This document shows, piece after piece, positions 1 through 9,167 of a DNA stretch of 64,000 bases. Source of the DNA: Candidatus Anammoxibacter sp. (GTDB lineage Bacteria; Planctomycetota; Brocadiia; Brocadiales; Anammoxibacteraceae); assembly GCA_021777055.1 (NCBI GenBank), contig JAIQZO010000108.1, positions 1 through 64,000 on the forward strand. Direction: 5' to 3'. The notes beneath the pieces were generated by a model. The model saw only the letters and a list, made by a program, of their open reading frames with translations, searched no databases and was not told the origin of the DNA. Made by a program: the position numbers and the translations under genes. Position 1 is the stretch's first letter; the number at the start of each line of letters is the position of its first letter.

Positions 1-126
1 TAACGTGGACATTGCTGGTCTCCTATAGATAATAATATATTGAGTATATGTTTATTTATAAGAATACCGGATGTCCACTCTTTTCAAAAGGTTAATTCAT
101 TTTTAACCTTTATTTTCTTCAACTAA

Positions 127-327
127 TTTGGAGAAGAACCATATTATATTAATCAAATACAGCACTCCCTTACACCTTCTTTAATAAAAAAGAATGGAAC
201 TTTTGTGATGAAAGCGCCATCTTTCAATTTAGTTGTTACTGCCACAGATACCGCAGGAAATAGTAGTGTTGTAAGTGTTGATCATTTTAAAGGGCAAGAT
301 TGTAATAATGATGGTAGTGGTGACTAA
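127..327 (+). pseudogene. 3' remnant of an Ig-like/surface protein gene
   Basis: An open frame without a plausible start runs to a TAA at 325-327. It contains TATDTAGNSSVVSVD, the kind of strand pattern seen at the end of bacterial Ig-like domains (a D-x-A-G-N turn), and ends in a short Asp/Asn/Gly tail. A stop precedes it at 124-126 and no ribosome binding site is visible. The giant protein at 19 kb carries similar DSSGNTG-type turns, so this may be debris of a related gene. It could also be chance; the assignment rests on one motif. Confidence 0.3.
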
Positions 328-500
328 TTGTTGTAAGAAAACAAAAAGCATGTAGGTGAAAACGGCCATGCAAAGGCCAGTAAATGGGTCTTTGCTTTGG
401 CTTAAAATTCTTATATCACTGACCAACATTTAGTGTAATGACAAATGGGGCACACATCTAATATATGGACAAACAATAATTAAATGATAAAATAATTCCT
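328..500. other. Intergenic, no gene seen
   Basis: AT-rich spacer between the Ig-like remnant and the RAYT pseudogene. The ORF-track entry 229..429 on the minus strand overlaps it but has no family resemblance or ribosome binding site. No convincing promoter or terminator was seen. Confidence 0.4.
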
Positions 501-1355
501 ATGGCACGACCTGCGAGAATAGAATATAGAGATGAATATTATAAATAGGGGTAACCGAAAGGAAAAGATATTTTGCGACAATAAAGGTCGCGAAAAATTT
601 CTGGAAATACTAGTTAAGGTTCAACAACGATATGGTATATTAATTTATGTCTTTGTTCTAATGTCGAATCATTTTCATATTTTGATAGAAACACCTACGC
701 CAAACTTATCAAGGGCAATACAAAGGTTGAATGGTGATTCCGACTTATATTTTAGTAGGAAATATAGAAGGCCTGGGCACTTATTTCAAGGACGATTTAA
801 AGCAATGTTGGTAGAAAAAGAAGAATACCTTTTAGTGTTAAGCCGATACATTCATTTGAATCCATCTAGAGGCGGCTTCACCCCATCTATCAATGAATAC
901 AGATGGAGTAGTTTGTAATATTATTTAAAAGGAAAAGCAACATTACCTTTTAGGTTGTATTGGGAGTAGATTTTAATGAGATTTGATAGTAAAAAACGCG
1001 TTACTATAAAATAATATTTTGAATATATTCAAGGAGGAGTAAAATATATAGAAAACCCAGGATTAGAAGTTTCCGCTGGCAGGATATTAGGAAGTGAAGA
1101 TTGGGTAAAAAATATAATCGAAAAAGCTTATCGAAATTAAGTGCGGAAGAATCAAAAGAATTAAGCGGAGTGAAGCCTTTAAAGCCCAAAATACCTATAA
1201 CAAAAGTTTGAAGAACTAGTTTGTGAAGAATTTTAAGTAGAAAGAAAAGATTTAAAGATACGGAAATAGAATAATATAGCAAGAATGGCGATAATTTATA
1301 TTTTTGTATGCCATTCGGACATTATGATAGAAAAAGACTTTAAGGATACCCAATA
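501..1355 (+). pseudogene. Decayed REP-associated tyrosine transposase (RAYT, Y1_Tnp)
   Basis: The central open frame (532..918) is a Y1/HUH transposase of the IS200-like RAYT class, with the HUH metal motif in SNHFHILIE and the family motif RYIHLNPSR. The true start is the ATG at 501 (MARPARIEYRDEYY), which hits a stop after 15 codons. The family sequence then resumes in another frame at INRGNRKEKIF, consistent with a deletion of about 8 bp between short AT direct repeats near 535. After an in-frame stop at 916-918 the same frame still reads YYLKGK. Further downstream family-like sequence reappears (ENPGLEVSAGRILGSEDWV), followed by a DnaA-C-like tail (NNIARMAIIYI) interrupted by stops. The gene has a frameshift and several nonsense changes, so it is almost certainly inactive. 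RAYTs act on REP palindromes, and palindromic arrays lie at 61-63 kb of this window. Confidence 0.8.
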
Positions 1356-1595
1356 ATGAAAAAAATGACATGTAGACAACTTGGAGGAGCCTGTGATATA
1401 GAGTTTCAGGCTAATACATTTGATGAAATGGCAGAAATCAGTAAAAGGCATGGAATGGAAATGTTCCAAAGTGGAGACCCTGCACATTCAGAAGTCATTA
1501 ATAAGATCATGGAACTAATGATGGATCCTGGTAAAATGGAACAATGGATGACTGAAAAGAAACAACTATTTGAAGCCCTACCCGACGAAAACTAA
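1356..1595 (+). CDS. DUF1059 family small protein
   Basis: A 79-residue protein with the DUF1059 pattern: an N-terminal MTCRQLGGACD with two cysteines, followed by a helical segment containing AEISKRHGMEMF. Length is close to the family norm, with an extended acidic C-terminus. An AAGGA lies about 10 nt before the ATG. Function is unknown; members are small soluble proteins. It is the only apparently intact gene in the first 3 kb, directly downstream of the RAYT debris. The minus-strand ORFs overlapping it are shadows. Confidence 0.75.
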   Translation: MKKMTCRQLGGACDIEFQANTFDEMAEISKRHGMEMFQSGDPAHSEVINKIMELMMDPGKMEQWMTEKKQLFEALPDEN

Positions 1596-2546
1596 AAGTA
1601 GGGAAACGCATATTATAATAATCATAACAATGGGTTCCGCGAGATGTCTTCGCTTCGCACAGACACAAGCTCTTTGATCGTTGGCTTCTGTACCCTGGCA
1701 GCCAACGATCTGTTAAATAGCGAGCAATTTGCAGAAACATCTCTTTGGTCTGAAGGTCTGCTAACAATCGGTTTAAGACAGACGCTCCAGGGCGCGCTCC
1801 TTATTCGGCCGTTAGGCCATACTACTCTTTGTGAATTAGCGGCACTAATGACTACCATGAGAATACCAGTCGCGTTGAAACCGATCCAAAAGGGAACTCC
1901 TCTTAAGCATACCTGTTTGGGCAAAAGGCGATTGGTTGTTCGGTGCACAAAATTCACTTTTGATGCGAGATTTATTAAAAAGTCTTTTTTTGTAGGGATG
2001 TGCTGGAAGACTTAGAGCTAATTGGTATTGTAGAACGTGGTCAAAAGATTGCGACGACGCTTCACCAATTCTTGATTAAAAAATATGAAACAGCCAAAGT
2101 ATCATTTTGACGTCTTTTCTAATGTTGTAATTTTGCTTGGGACGATAAAAAGATCTGATTCCACCACTTTAAGATAAAGAGGCAGTCGCAGTCCCGATTT
2201 CTGGGCATTTCAGCGAATCCTCGACTTCAAGTGTTTTGGACTGACTTTATCGGTCGCCAGGAGGGCACATGTTGAAGATTGTCATGGAAGCTTCTGTAGG
2301 TTATCATTCAAATGTGGCGTTAACATCTGCGTGAAAGGTAAAGGCCAAACAGTAGCTAACTGAGGAATGGCTGATACAAAATAATTCAAACCAATCACTA
2401 GACTCTAACGGTGGTTCCGCTTCCGTTACCTCCTTGTCTCTTCGTAGTGGAATCCAACATAAGATGTTTTCAGTAGGAAGGATTATGATCCTGGAACAAG
2501 TAGAACCGGATGGCCGAACCGGGGAAAAAATATCAACGGTAATGAA
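1596..2546. other. Unassigned, probably decayed region
   Basis: Several overlapping ORFs on both strands (1644..2015 +, 1622..1957 -, 1507..1767 -, 2304..2561 -) compete here and none matches a family I recognise. A plus-strand frame near 2000-2110 reads DVLEDLELIGIVERGQK and ends in a TGA, which looks like a protein fragment. Another plus frame at about 2364-2573 (ILEQVEPDGRTGEKIS) ends in a stop just as the 2547 frame opens, suggesting a frameshifted gene. The stretch looks like accumulated debris rather than functional coding sequence. Confidence 0.4.
1676..1710. repeat. 11-bp perfect inverted repeat (hairpin)
   Basis: GATCGTTGGCT at 1676-1686 is repeated as AGCCAACGATC at 1700-1710 with a 13-nt loop. 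No T-run follows, so it is not a classical terminator. It sits 80 bp after the DUF1059 stop and inside the unassigned region. Confidence 0.6.
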
Positions 2547-2771
2547 ATGCTTTATTATCAATTAGATGATGAACTGAAAAAGGAATATGAAGATGTGCAT
2601 GCTAAAGAACCGCAAAGGTTTGCCAGCTTAGAGAAAAACTTAGAAGGACATTTAGAATCTATATTTTCAGAACAAGATGATGACGAATGGATGGAAAGAT
2701 TTCGGGTATTGTCCCTAACTAGACGACCTGTCGGAGGATGGTTTTTTATAAGTATGATTGAATCTCTGTAA
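2547..2771 (+). CDS. Small hypothetical protein, possibly a gene fragment
   Basis: A 74-residue acidic, lysine- and glutamate-rich helical protein (ELKKEYEDVHAKEPQRF, then SEQDDDEWMERF). The amino-acid composition looks like real coding sequence, but no family is recognised and the upstream frame appears to be the start of the same gene shifted by one. No clear ribosome binding site precedes the ATG. It may therefore be the 3' half of a broken gene. The minus ORF 2558..2824 on the opposite strand is its mirror. Confidence 0.35.
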   Translation: MLYYQLDDELKKEYEDVHAKEPQRFASLEKNLEGHLESIFSEQDDDEWMERFRVLSLTRRPVGGWFFISMIESL

Positions 2772-3203
2772 GGTAAAGTTGTAAAACCAAAATAATCTGT
2801 AAGGCCAAGAAAATCAAAAAGCAAGAAATAATATACAAGGCTTTAAATGAATGCGCGCTCCTGACTTCCCTAAGAAAAAACTATCTCTTTACTAAAATTT
2901 CTTGATTTTTTCTTTTTGTTCTTATATGTTAGCCTAGATTAAAAAATCAACTTCTTATCCTTGGCCTTTTTTTCCTCGGCCTCTCATTTCATCGGCACCG
3001 ACGATGAATAATGCAAGATTTAGCTTTGGCCAGACCAAGAAACATTTGTATGCGATCAAAATCAATACAAAGAGTTTTGAAACATGTACAACGAATTAAA
3101 ACAGGATACCAGATCCTATGCAGGGTGTTACTGTAATTTCCAATAGTACAAAGGTACAAAAAAGAATCTTGAAACTCAAATTTACTCATAAGGCGAAAAA
3201 ATC
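2772..3203. other. Intergenic leader of the three-gene cassette
   Basis: A T-rich stretch (2880-2970) followed by about 200 bp upstream of the 3204 start. A promoter for the large downstream operon should lie here, but no -35/-10 pair stands out. AAGGCG at 3190-3195 is the likely ribosome binding site for the ATG at 3204. Confidence 0.4.
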
Positions 3204-6200
3204 ATGACTGCTGATATGAATATTTTGAAACTTACAACTCAATTGGAGGAGGCTGGCGGATTGGGTTTATTGGCAGCCGGGTTGCTAACCCCGTTCTTTG
3301 TTCTCGAATCTAATGAAAAAGGTGCCTTTAGCGGAACCAATACCGGTTTTGTCTGGTCAAAAACGATGGGTGGTGGCTTACGAGACAGTGAACTCCCATT
3401 TCTGATCGGGAAACTAAAAATCAAGGGTGCTATTCTTTCTGCCACTGTTGGTGTTGAACTAACCAATGGATCTCCTTCCCATATTAATATTATGATCTCT
3501 TTGGGTGAAGGTGGAAATCCGGTTACCGTACTGGAAATAGATCCCAAGATTGCGGTACTTGCCACTAAAATTACCGACCCCCTCGATCCGAGCCCTCCCA
3601 GCGACCGCAAAGTAATCGGTTATAAAGATGCAGGGCTGCCATTGGAAATCGGTTTGCCTTTAGCATCGTTGGAGTTTACTTTTCACCTTGACCTGCATGA
3701 GGGGGACATTCGCTCTTCTATGGTTTTGCATGAGAGTTTAGGTGATTTCCTCTCATCTCAAATCGGGATATTTGAATTAGATTTAAATGACGTCATTGTT
3801 TTTCCTAAGCTTGGTGATGTGGGACTCTATATCAACAAACTATTCATAGATTTCACTGAATCTGCTGCAACTGGATTTACCCAAATGTTTCCTGAGGTTT
3901 ACGACCCATCCTGGAAAGGGTTTGGCGCAAAAGAAGCGACCCTCCTATACCCTATAAATACGAAAGAAAATGAAGAAGAGTTTATCTACTCATCAGTACT
4001 AGGATTTATGTATGGTATTGATCATGGCTTTTCCGGTAAATTTAACATTGCTTACGTTAGCAATGATGTTTCAAAAACTATCGGTAAGGTATCCGGAGAG
4101 GTTGAAATACGCAACAATTGTTTCTTGAAATCGAGCCTTGCAGTGGATATTAACTTTAAGAAGATAATAGGTGCGGCTGAAACAGATGCTAACGAAACCG
4201 ATACTTCCAATATTTCATCAGAAGACCAGGATTTCTTGAATGCAATGAAGGAGCTAAGGGGAGACGTGGATAGACCGCCGGTACCACCTCTTCCGCAAGC
4301 AAGTTATGTCCGTTGTCAAGCAACATTGGTCAATCACAAACTGGCAGAAGAAGAGGTGTTTGGGATTGAACTGATGATGACTGATGTCTCTGTCCTCGGT
4401 AATAAAAGCAGCGATGGTGTTGGTATAGATATTGAGGGTAGTTATGCGCAAGCCTTTTTTATTACTTCTGTTTTTACCGCTGGAGTATTTATACTAAAAG
4501 ATGGTTGGGAGAAGGACGATGGCTTTCTCAAGTTTGCTGGAGGTTTGCTATTGTTGTTATCTGCGGCTGAATGCGTCTTAACTTCCGGTGCAGGCAATTC
4601 CGCGGTCTTACCCACTCTTGATAAGGTTTCTCTAACTCAACTTGGTATGCGATATATCCATATACAGCCAACCCAAGGGGATACTAAAAAAGTCTTTGAA
4701 GCGGTCGCTGGCTTAAAATTTAAGTTCAAATTAAATGGCGGTTTGATTGACTTCATAGAATGGATCGCAAATAAGACTGGCATTGTTGGTGCCTTTAACG
4801 CCGGAGAGATTTTCGGTTACGATCTCAGTAGTCTTGATTTGGGTGGCAATATTGAAGTCGCTCTCAACAATATCAATATCAATTTCACTGGGAATGAACT
4901 TCCTGAGCACATCGGTCGTCTATTTGATCGTAAAAATACTACAATCAAAGCCCTCAAGTTACCGGAACTACGTTTCAATTCACAAGAAAACCCCGGGGGA
5001 TCGGTAGTCGTTCCGAAAGTAAAACCTATTATTAAAAATAGAGAAGGCGGAGAAACATGGTACGGACTGGGAATTTTTATGTCACCCCAAACAGGGCCAT
5101 CTGCCTCTTTAGATTTTCCAGCCGGGGGAATTGTGTTGTACTTACGTCCCGATTTCGATATTGAATTTGTAGCCCAATTAGCAGAAGACCCTGGTATCAC
5201 TTACATGATACCTAATGTGCTGTTAGCCAAAGGTACGTTTGACATCAACCGGCCGATTCCTGCCTTTAGTGGAACACAAAACCGTTTGGCGGTAGAAGTG
5301 GGTGCATGGTCAGCATTGCCACCACTTACAGATACCAACGCCAAAGCCAAAGCAAAGAGAAAGAAGGAGCTACTTAAAGTCAGCAATTACAAATATCAAT
5401 TCAGTGGTGAGGTTGTTTGGGGGGATGCCATACCAACCGTGGGGCCGCAGGATAAATATGATTTCTATTTTGTACAGATTGGCTACGAAGGGAAATCACC
5501 TCTATTTTCTCTAGGTGCGCTAGGTTTTTATGGTTTTGATGTTATATACGGTATGAACATCGCACCCGGGTATCCATCTGGAAAGGTAAATGCCCTTGGT
5601 ATTGCTGACTGGATCACCACTAGTCCTGATCCGAAAGCACCATTTGACAATATACGTGATTGGCCGACGACCCCTTCCACTGCAACGTGGCATCCTGATA
5701 TTTATTGGGATGAAGAGAATCAGGAGTTTAAGCGCAAACATGTTGCCGGATTGATTGTCCATGCAGGTTCTGCAGGTGACGGTGGAGATACCTTTGATAT
5801 CAAAGCACTGGTACTGATGGGATTTCGAGAATTCTGGATTGCAGTGGCTGCTCAGACAAAAATTAAACCAATAAATCTGGATGCGTTAGCCATATTTGCC
5901 TACGATTCAGGGGATTGGCTATTTCGCCTGGTCGCCAAATTCAAAAAGAATAGCGATGGCAGTTTTATGCTGGCCCAATTCCCGGTTGAATTTGGTTCTT
6001 CAAGTGATCCTGATAAAGGCTGGTTCTATTTTGGTCACTATGACAAGAAATATGGCGGACCTGCCATTGTAGATATTTTTAAGCGATTCAAGATTAAATT
6101 TTTCCTCGTTTACGCATCTGAGGGGTTGGAGAATTTCGGTCTTATGCCTTTTGAAACCATCTTCAAGCCAAATATTCCCGGTCCAGCCTGGGGTGCTGGC

Positions 6201-9131
6201 GGCCTCTTCCAAATAGGACCAAAGAAATATGGCCCCAGCTTCCTTAGTCTAAAACTCTTTGCGGCACTGGGATTTAACCTTGCCTATAAACACAACCCAA
6301 CATTTTTTTACGGTGAACTTTATGCTGGCGGCTACATGGAGCTTAAAGTTGTCATCATAAAGTTCAAATTAGAGCTGTTGGCCCGGTTACAGGGTATGGC
6401 AATTGAAGATGATGATCGTTGGATGGGAGAAATTTCAATAAAGCTTAGCTTGCCTTGGCCGTTGAGTGATGTCGAGGAACGGTTTGACTTTATTATTTCC
6501 CAAAGCCCAAACTTTGTGCCTATTCCTGGTGCTCCATTTGCTGTCACAGCTTCGGCTCTGGCCCGCTTAGAAACACGTTCTTATGAATTGTTACAGGAAA
6601 CGGTTCCGGAAATCCCCATCGATTCAATTGTGGGCATCTCACTCGGTCGACCTGTTGCGGAAATCATTCATCCTGAGTTAGATGATCCCAACGGTACGAC
6701 CCTCTATGTTAACGATGTTGATCCGTCTAATGCAGGTGAGGAAATGATGGAAACCGACTATCAGGGGATTAAATATGTGGTTCAATATGAACATGTTATC
6801 AGTGATTTACGGGTTGCCCATAGGCCGATTGGCGGTGGTGAGGAGACAGTTGTAGAAATGTTGCTAGCCAGTTGGAATCTGCCTGTTTTCGGTTCAGATG
6901 GTGCTCTCTTGGACGGTCAACACAAAAACCAAGTCCTCTACCTCAATGGCCTTATGCCACCGGAATTACAATTTAATACGGAAGGGATTGACAACTTCGA
7001 CTCATGGGAAAATTCCATTACAGAGGTTCATCCATGCCAGCTCGGGGGATCGGTTTGCATCATGGATGTCTCTCCTATACCCAATGTGGGAAACAATACA
7101 GTTCCTGAATTGAGATTCGACACATTTTTAGGTGAGATAATCGTGAATGGTCTGTCCATTGAGGATGGTGAGGCTGATTTGCCTCTGTTATTGGTGGATA
7201 ATATTAAATCTCTTGGTTGGTCATCAAGTGCTCCTCGTCGTATCACATTACCGTATACTACCTGGATAGAAACGGTTTTTGCGTCACGTGTTCAGCTTTC
7301 TCTTGGTATATTGGTTACGGAGGAGCTCTCTTTTGAGGATTTTGATGGTATTCTCAGCCATTTCCGTATCAGTGTGGGCATAGATCTACGGGGTAGATTG
7401 GCAGCTGAAAGATTGCGCTTTAATATACAGCTCACGCCGGATGAACAAAGCCCATGTGGATTTTACGTGACTTTGGAGAATCGAAACTCTACGGATGACC
7501 AGATCATGGTCGAATTAACCGATGCTCCCTGTCTGGATTCGGAACTACCTGGTTGCCAACTCAGCATCACAACCGTTAACGAAATCGAACTGATACAAAA
7601 GATTCATATCACTGGTTATAATATTCTGCTGAATCCTGGTATCGACTGGAGCACTATGGGTGATTCAGTCAACGGGTTGCTCAATCGTCTCATTGACTCA
7701 GAACTTTTACTTGCCGAATTCTGCATTGAGCGGGCACAGCTCAACCCTGGCAGTTGGGAAGTCATCGTTGAGGATGGTGATTCAAACGAACCCACCTCTA
7801 TTGAAGAAGCAATTAACAATCTACTTAACAAAAACCTGTTTGAACCTAATAGGGAATATACGATCGATTACAAAATTAGCACCTTTGCCAAAACATTTAC
7901 AGTTGATGAGGATGGTGGCCTGGACAATGAGAACAAAGCAAGCACGGTAGAAATCTCAACCACTGAGATCGATTCAGGTATTGAAACTGTGGTTTTTAGA
8001 ACAGAAACAGCACCGACGCAAAACGTTACAAAATACCTCGGGTTTACTTTTCCAAGTGGTCGGATCCAACCGGTCTATGCTGCTTCAGCAGTACCGCTCA
8101 TCAGCCTGAAATATCAAGGGATTATTCAGAATATTTTTCAAAAGCATTATGGTGAAGAGGTCCTTAATCCACAAATGGTTGACATCAATGGAGATGTCAT
8201 CTTACCTCAAATAGTCAGTGTTGTTGATCTGTTTTCCAGCCCGGCAGATCAGTCACTTGAGGATATGTTAGCCACCTGTGTCCCACAGGCAGAGACTATA
8301 GCGAACCTTAAACTGCTTATATGGGCAGGCGCACTGCTGAAAGACATGAGCTATTCTCTACAAATGGTTGATAGCAGTGATCCTAATGAATTAAAAACAC
8401 CTGTAAATATCAGTTTTAAAACATCACGATATGAATCGTTCGGGGAGCATATGGCTGCTATTGCTAATTTAGTGATGAATGGTCGTCTGGAAGCAGTTGC
8501 TAATAGTAGTTCGGTGTCTACGGATATCGAGAACTTTATTAAACTCATGACGCACTTTGATGGACCAGCGTATAGTTTTGACGGTGCAATTGAGCGTTTT
8601 TATAGGGATATTCTAAGTCTGGATGGAGGTAGTATCGGTAATACGAATAATGAAGATAGCCTTACATTTCTGGTTGGTATAGACCCGGACGATTCGTCAG
8701 AGACTGGTGTTTTGATTTGGGGTGTTGTTATAGAACTGACAGAACCATTACTAAGCAAGGCGGGAATTGCTCTTAACGTTGAGGATAGTTACAGTCTTTG
8801 GCTGGACGTGGGATTGAACAAAACGACAGACGGTTATCTGATCTTAAGAGATCTCGTGGCCAGTCGTATGATTATCCTTAATACGGTGGATGGACTAACA
8901 TTTACACCGTTTACTGATGATATCAATCTCGGCGTTGTTTTTAATTCCGAATTTGCGGTTAGGCAAGAGCTAGAGACATATGTGGAGTTGGCTTACCCAA
9001 ACAAAGAAGAGCTAGAACAAACGGCCGAAGTTGAGAGAGCAATAGCCGAAATGAAACAGATTCCTGAGGTAGACGAGGCTTTCGTGGTTAGCAGTCAAAC
9101 CTTGATCATTCCATTGCCACAAGATTCTTAA
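3204..9131 (+). CDS. Giant beta-rich protein of unknown function (1975 aa), cassette gene 1
   Basis: No signal peptide or transmembrane helix is evident; the start is an ATG 8 nt after AAGGCG. Residues 1-1130 alternate hydrophobic and polar residues with many glycines and aromatics (e.g. SLGALGFYGFDVIYG, LFAALGFNLAYK, ELYAGGYMELKV), as in long amphipathic beta-sheets. The style resembles the DUF6603-type giant proteins, but I cannot confirm membership. Residues 1130-1975 are more acidic and mixed. It is followed after 36 bp by a second large gene and then by a phospholipase D-like gene, all codirectional, so the three probably work together. Lack of an export signal points to a cytoplasmic role or a non-Sec export route. 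Function is unknown; a hydrophobic-groove or lipid-binding role is only inference from the pattern and the PLD neighbour. Confidence 0.85.
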   Translation: MTADMNILKLTTQLEEAGGLGLLAAGLLTPFFVLESNEKGAFSGTNTGFVWSKTMGGGLRDSELPFLIGKLKIKGAILSATVGVELTNGSPSHINIMISLGEGGNPVTVLEIDPKIAVLATKITDPLDPSPPSDRKVIGYKDAGLPLEIGLPLASLEFTFHLDLHEGDIRSSMVLHESLGDFLSSQIGIFELDLNDVIVFPKLGDVGLYINKLFIDFTESAATGFTQMFPEVYDPSWKGFGAKEATLLYPINTKENEEEFIYSSVLGFMYGIDHGFSGKFNIAYVSNDVSKTIGKVSGEVEIRNNCFLKSSLAVDINFKKIIGAAETDANETDTSNISSEDQDFLNAMKELRGDVDRPPVPPLPQASYVRCQATLVNHKLAEEEVFGIELMMTDVSVLGNKSSDGVGIDIEGSYAQAFFITSVFTAGVFILKDGWEKDDGFLKFAGGLLLLLSAAECVLTSGAGNSAVLPTLDKVSLTQLGMRYIHIQPTQGDTKKVFEAVAGLKFKFKLNGGLIDFIEWIANKTGIVGAFNAGEIFGYDLSSLDLGGNIEVALNNININFTGNELPEHIGRLFDRKNTTIKALKLPELRFNSQENPGGSVVVPKVKPIIKNREGGETWYGLGIFMSPQTGPSASLDFPAGGIVLYLRPDFDIEFVAQLAEDPGITYMIPNVLLAKGTFDINRPIPAFSGTQNRLAVEVGAWSALPPLTDTNAKAKAKRKKELLKVSNYKYQFSGEVVWGDAIPTVGPQDKYDFYFVQIGYEGKSPLFSLGALGFYGFDVIYGMNIAPGYPSGKVNALGIADWITTSPDPKAPFDNIRDWPTTPSTATWHPDIYWDEENQEFKRKHVAGLIVHAGSAGDGGDTFDIKALVLMGFREFWIAVAAQTKIKPINLDALAIFAYDSGDWLFRLVAKFKKNSDGSFMLAQFPVEFGSSSDPDKGWFYFGHYDKKYGGPAIVDIFKRFKIKFFLVYASEGLENFGLMPFETIFKPNIPGPAWGAGGLFQIGPKKYGPSFLSLKLFAALGFNLAYKHNPTFFYGELYAGGYMELKVVIIKFKLELLARLQGMAIEDDDRWMGEISIKLSLPWPLSDVEERFDFIISQSPNFVPIPGAPFAVTASALARLETRSYELLQETVPEIPIDSIVGISLGRPVAEIIHPELDDPNGTTLYVNDVDPSNAGEEMMETDYQGIKYVVQYEHVISDLRVAHRPIGGGEETVVEMLLASWNLPVFGSDGALLDGQHKNQVLYLNGLMPPELQFNTEGIDNFDSWENSITEVHPCQLGGSVCIMDVSPIPNVGNNTVPELRFDTFLGEIIVNGLSIEDGEADLPLLLVDNIKSLGWSSSAPRRITLPYTTWIETVFASRVQLSLGILVTEELSFEDFDGILSHFRISVGIDLRGRLAAERLRFNIQLTPDEQSPCGFYVTLENRNSTDDQIMVELTDAPCLDSELPGCQLSITTVNEIELIQKIHITGYNILLNPGIDWSTMGDSVNGLLNRLIDSELLLAEFCIERAQLNPGSWEVIVEDGDSNEPTSIEEAINNLLNKNLFEPNREYTIDYKISTFAKTFTVDEDGGLDNENKASTVEISTTEIDSGIETVVFRTETAPTQNVTKYLGFTFPSGRIQPVYAASAVPLISLKYQGIIQNIFQKHYGEEVLNPQMVDINGDVILPQIVSVVDLFSSPADQSLEDMLATCVPQAETIANLKLLIWAGALLKDMSYSLQMVDSSDPNELKTPVNISFKTSRYESFGEHMAAIANLVMNGRLEAVANSSSVSTDIENFIKLMTHFDGPAYSFDGAIERFYRDILSLDGGSIGNTNNEDSLTFLVGIDPDDSSETGVLIWGVVIELTEPLLSKAGIALNVEDSYSLWLDVGLNKTTDGYLILRDLVASRMIILNTVDGLTFTPFTDDINLGVVFNSEFAVRQELETYVELAYPNKEELEQTAEVERAIAEMKQIPEVDEAFVVSSQTLIIPLPQDS

Positions 9132-9167
9132 TGCTAATTTTTTGACATAAATTAAAGGATGCAAATC

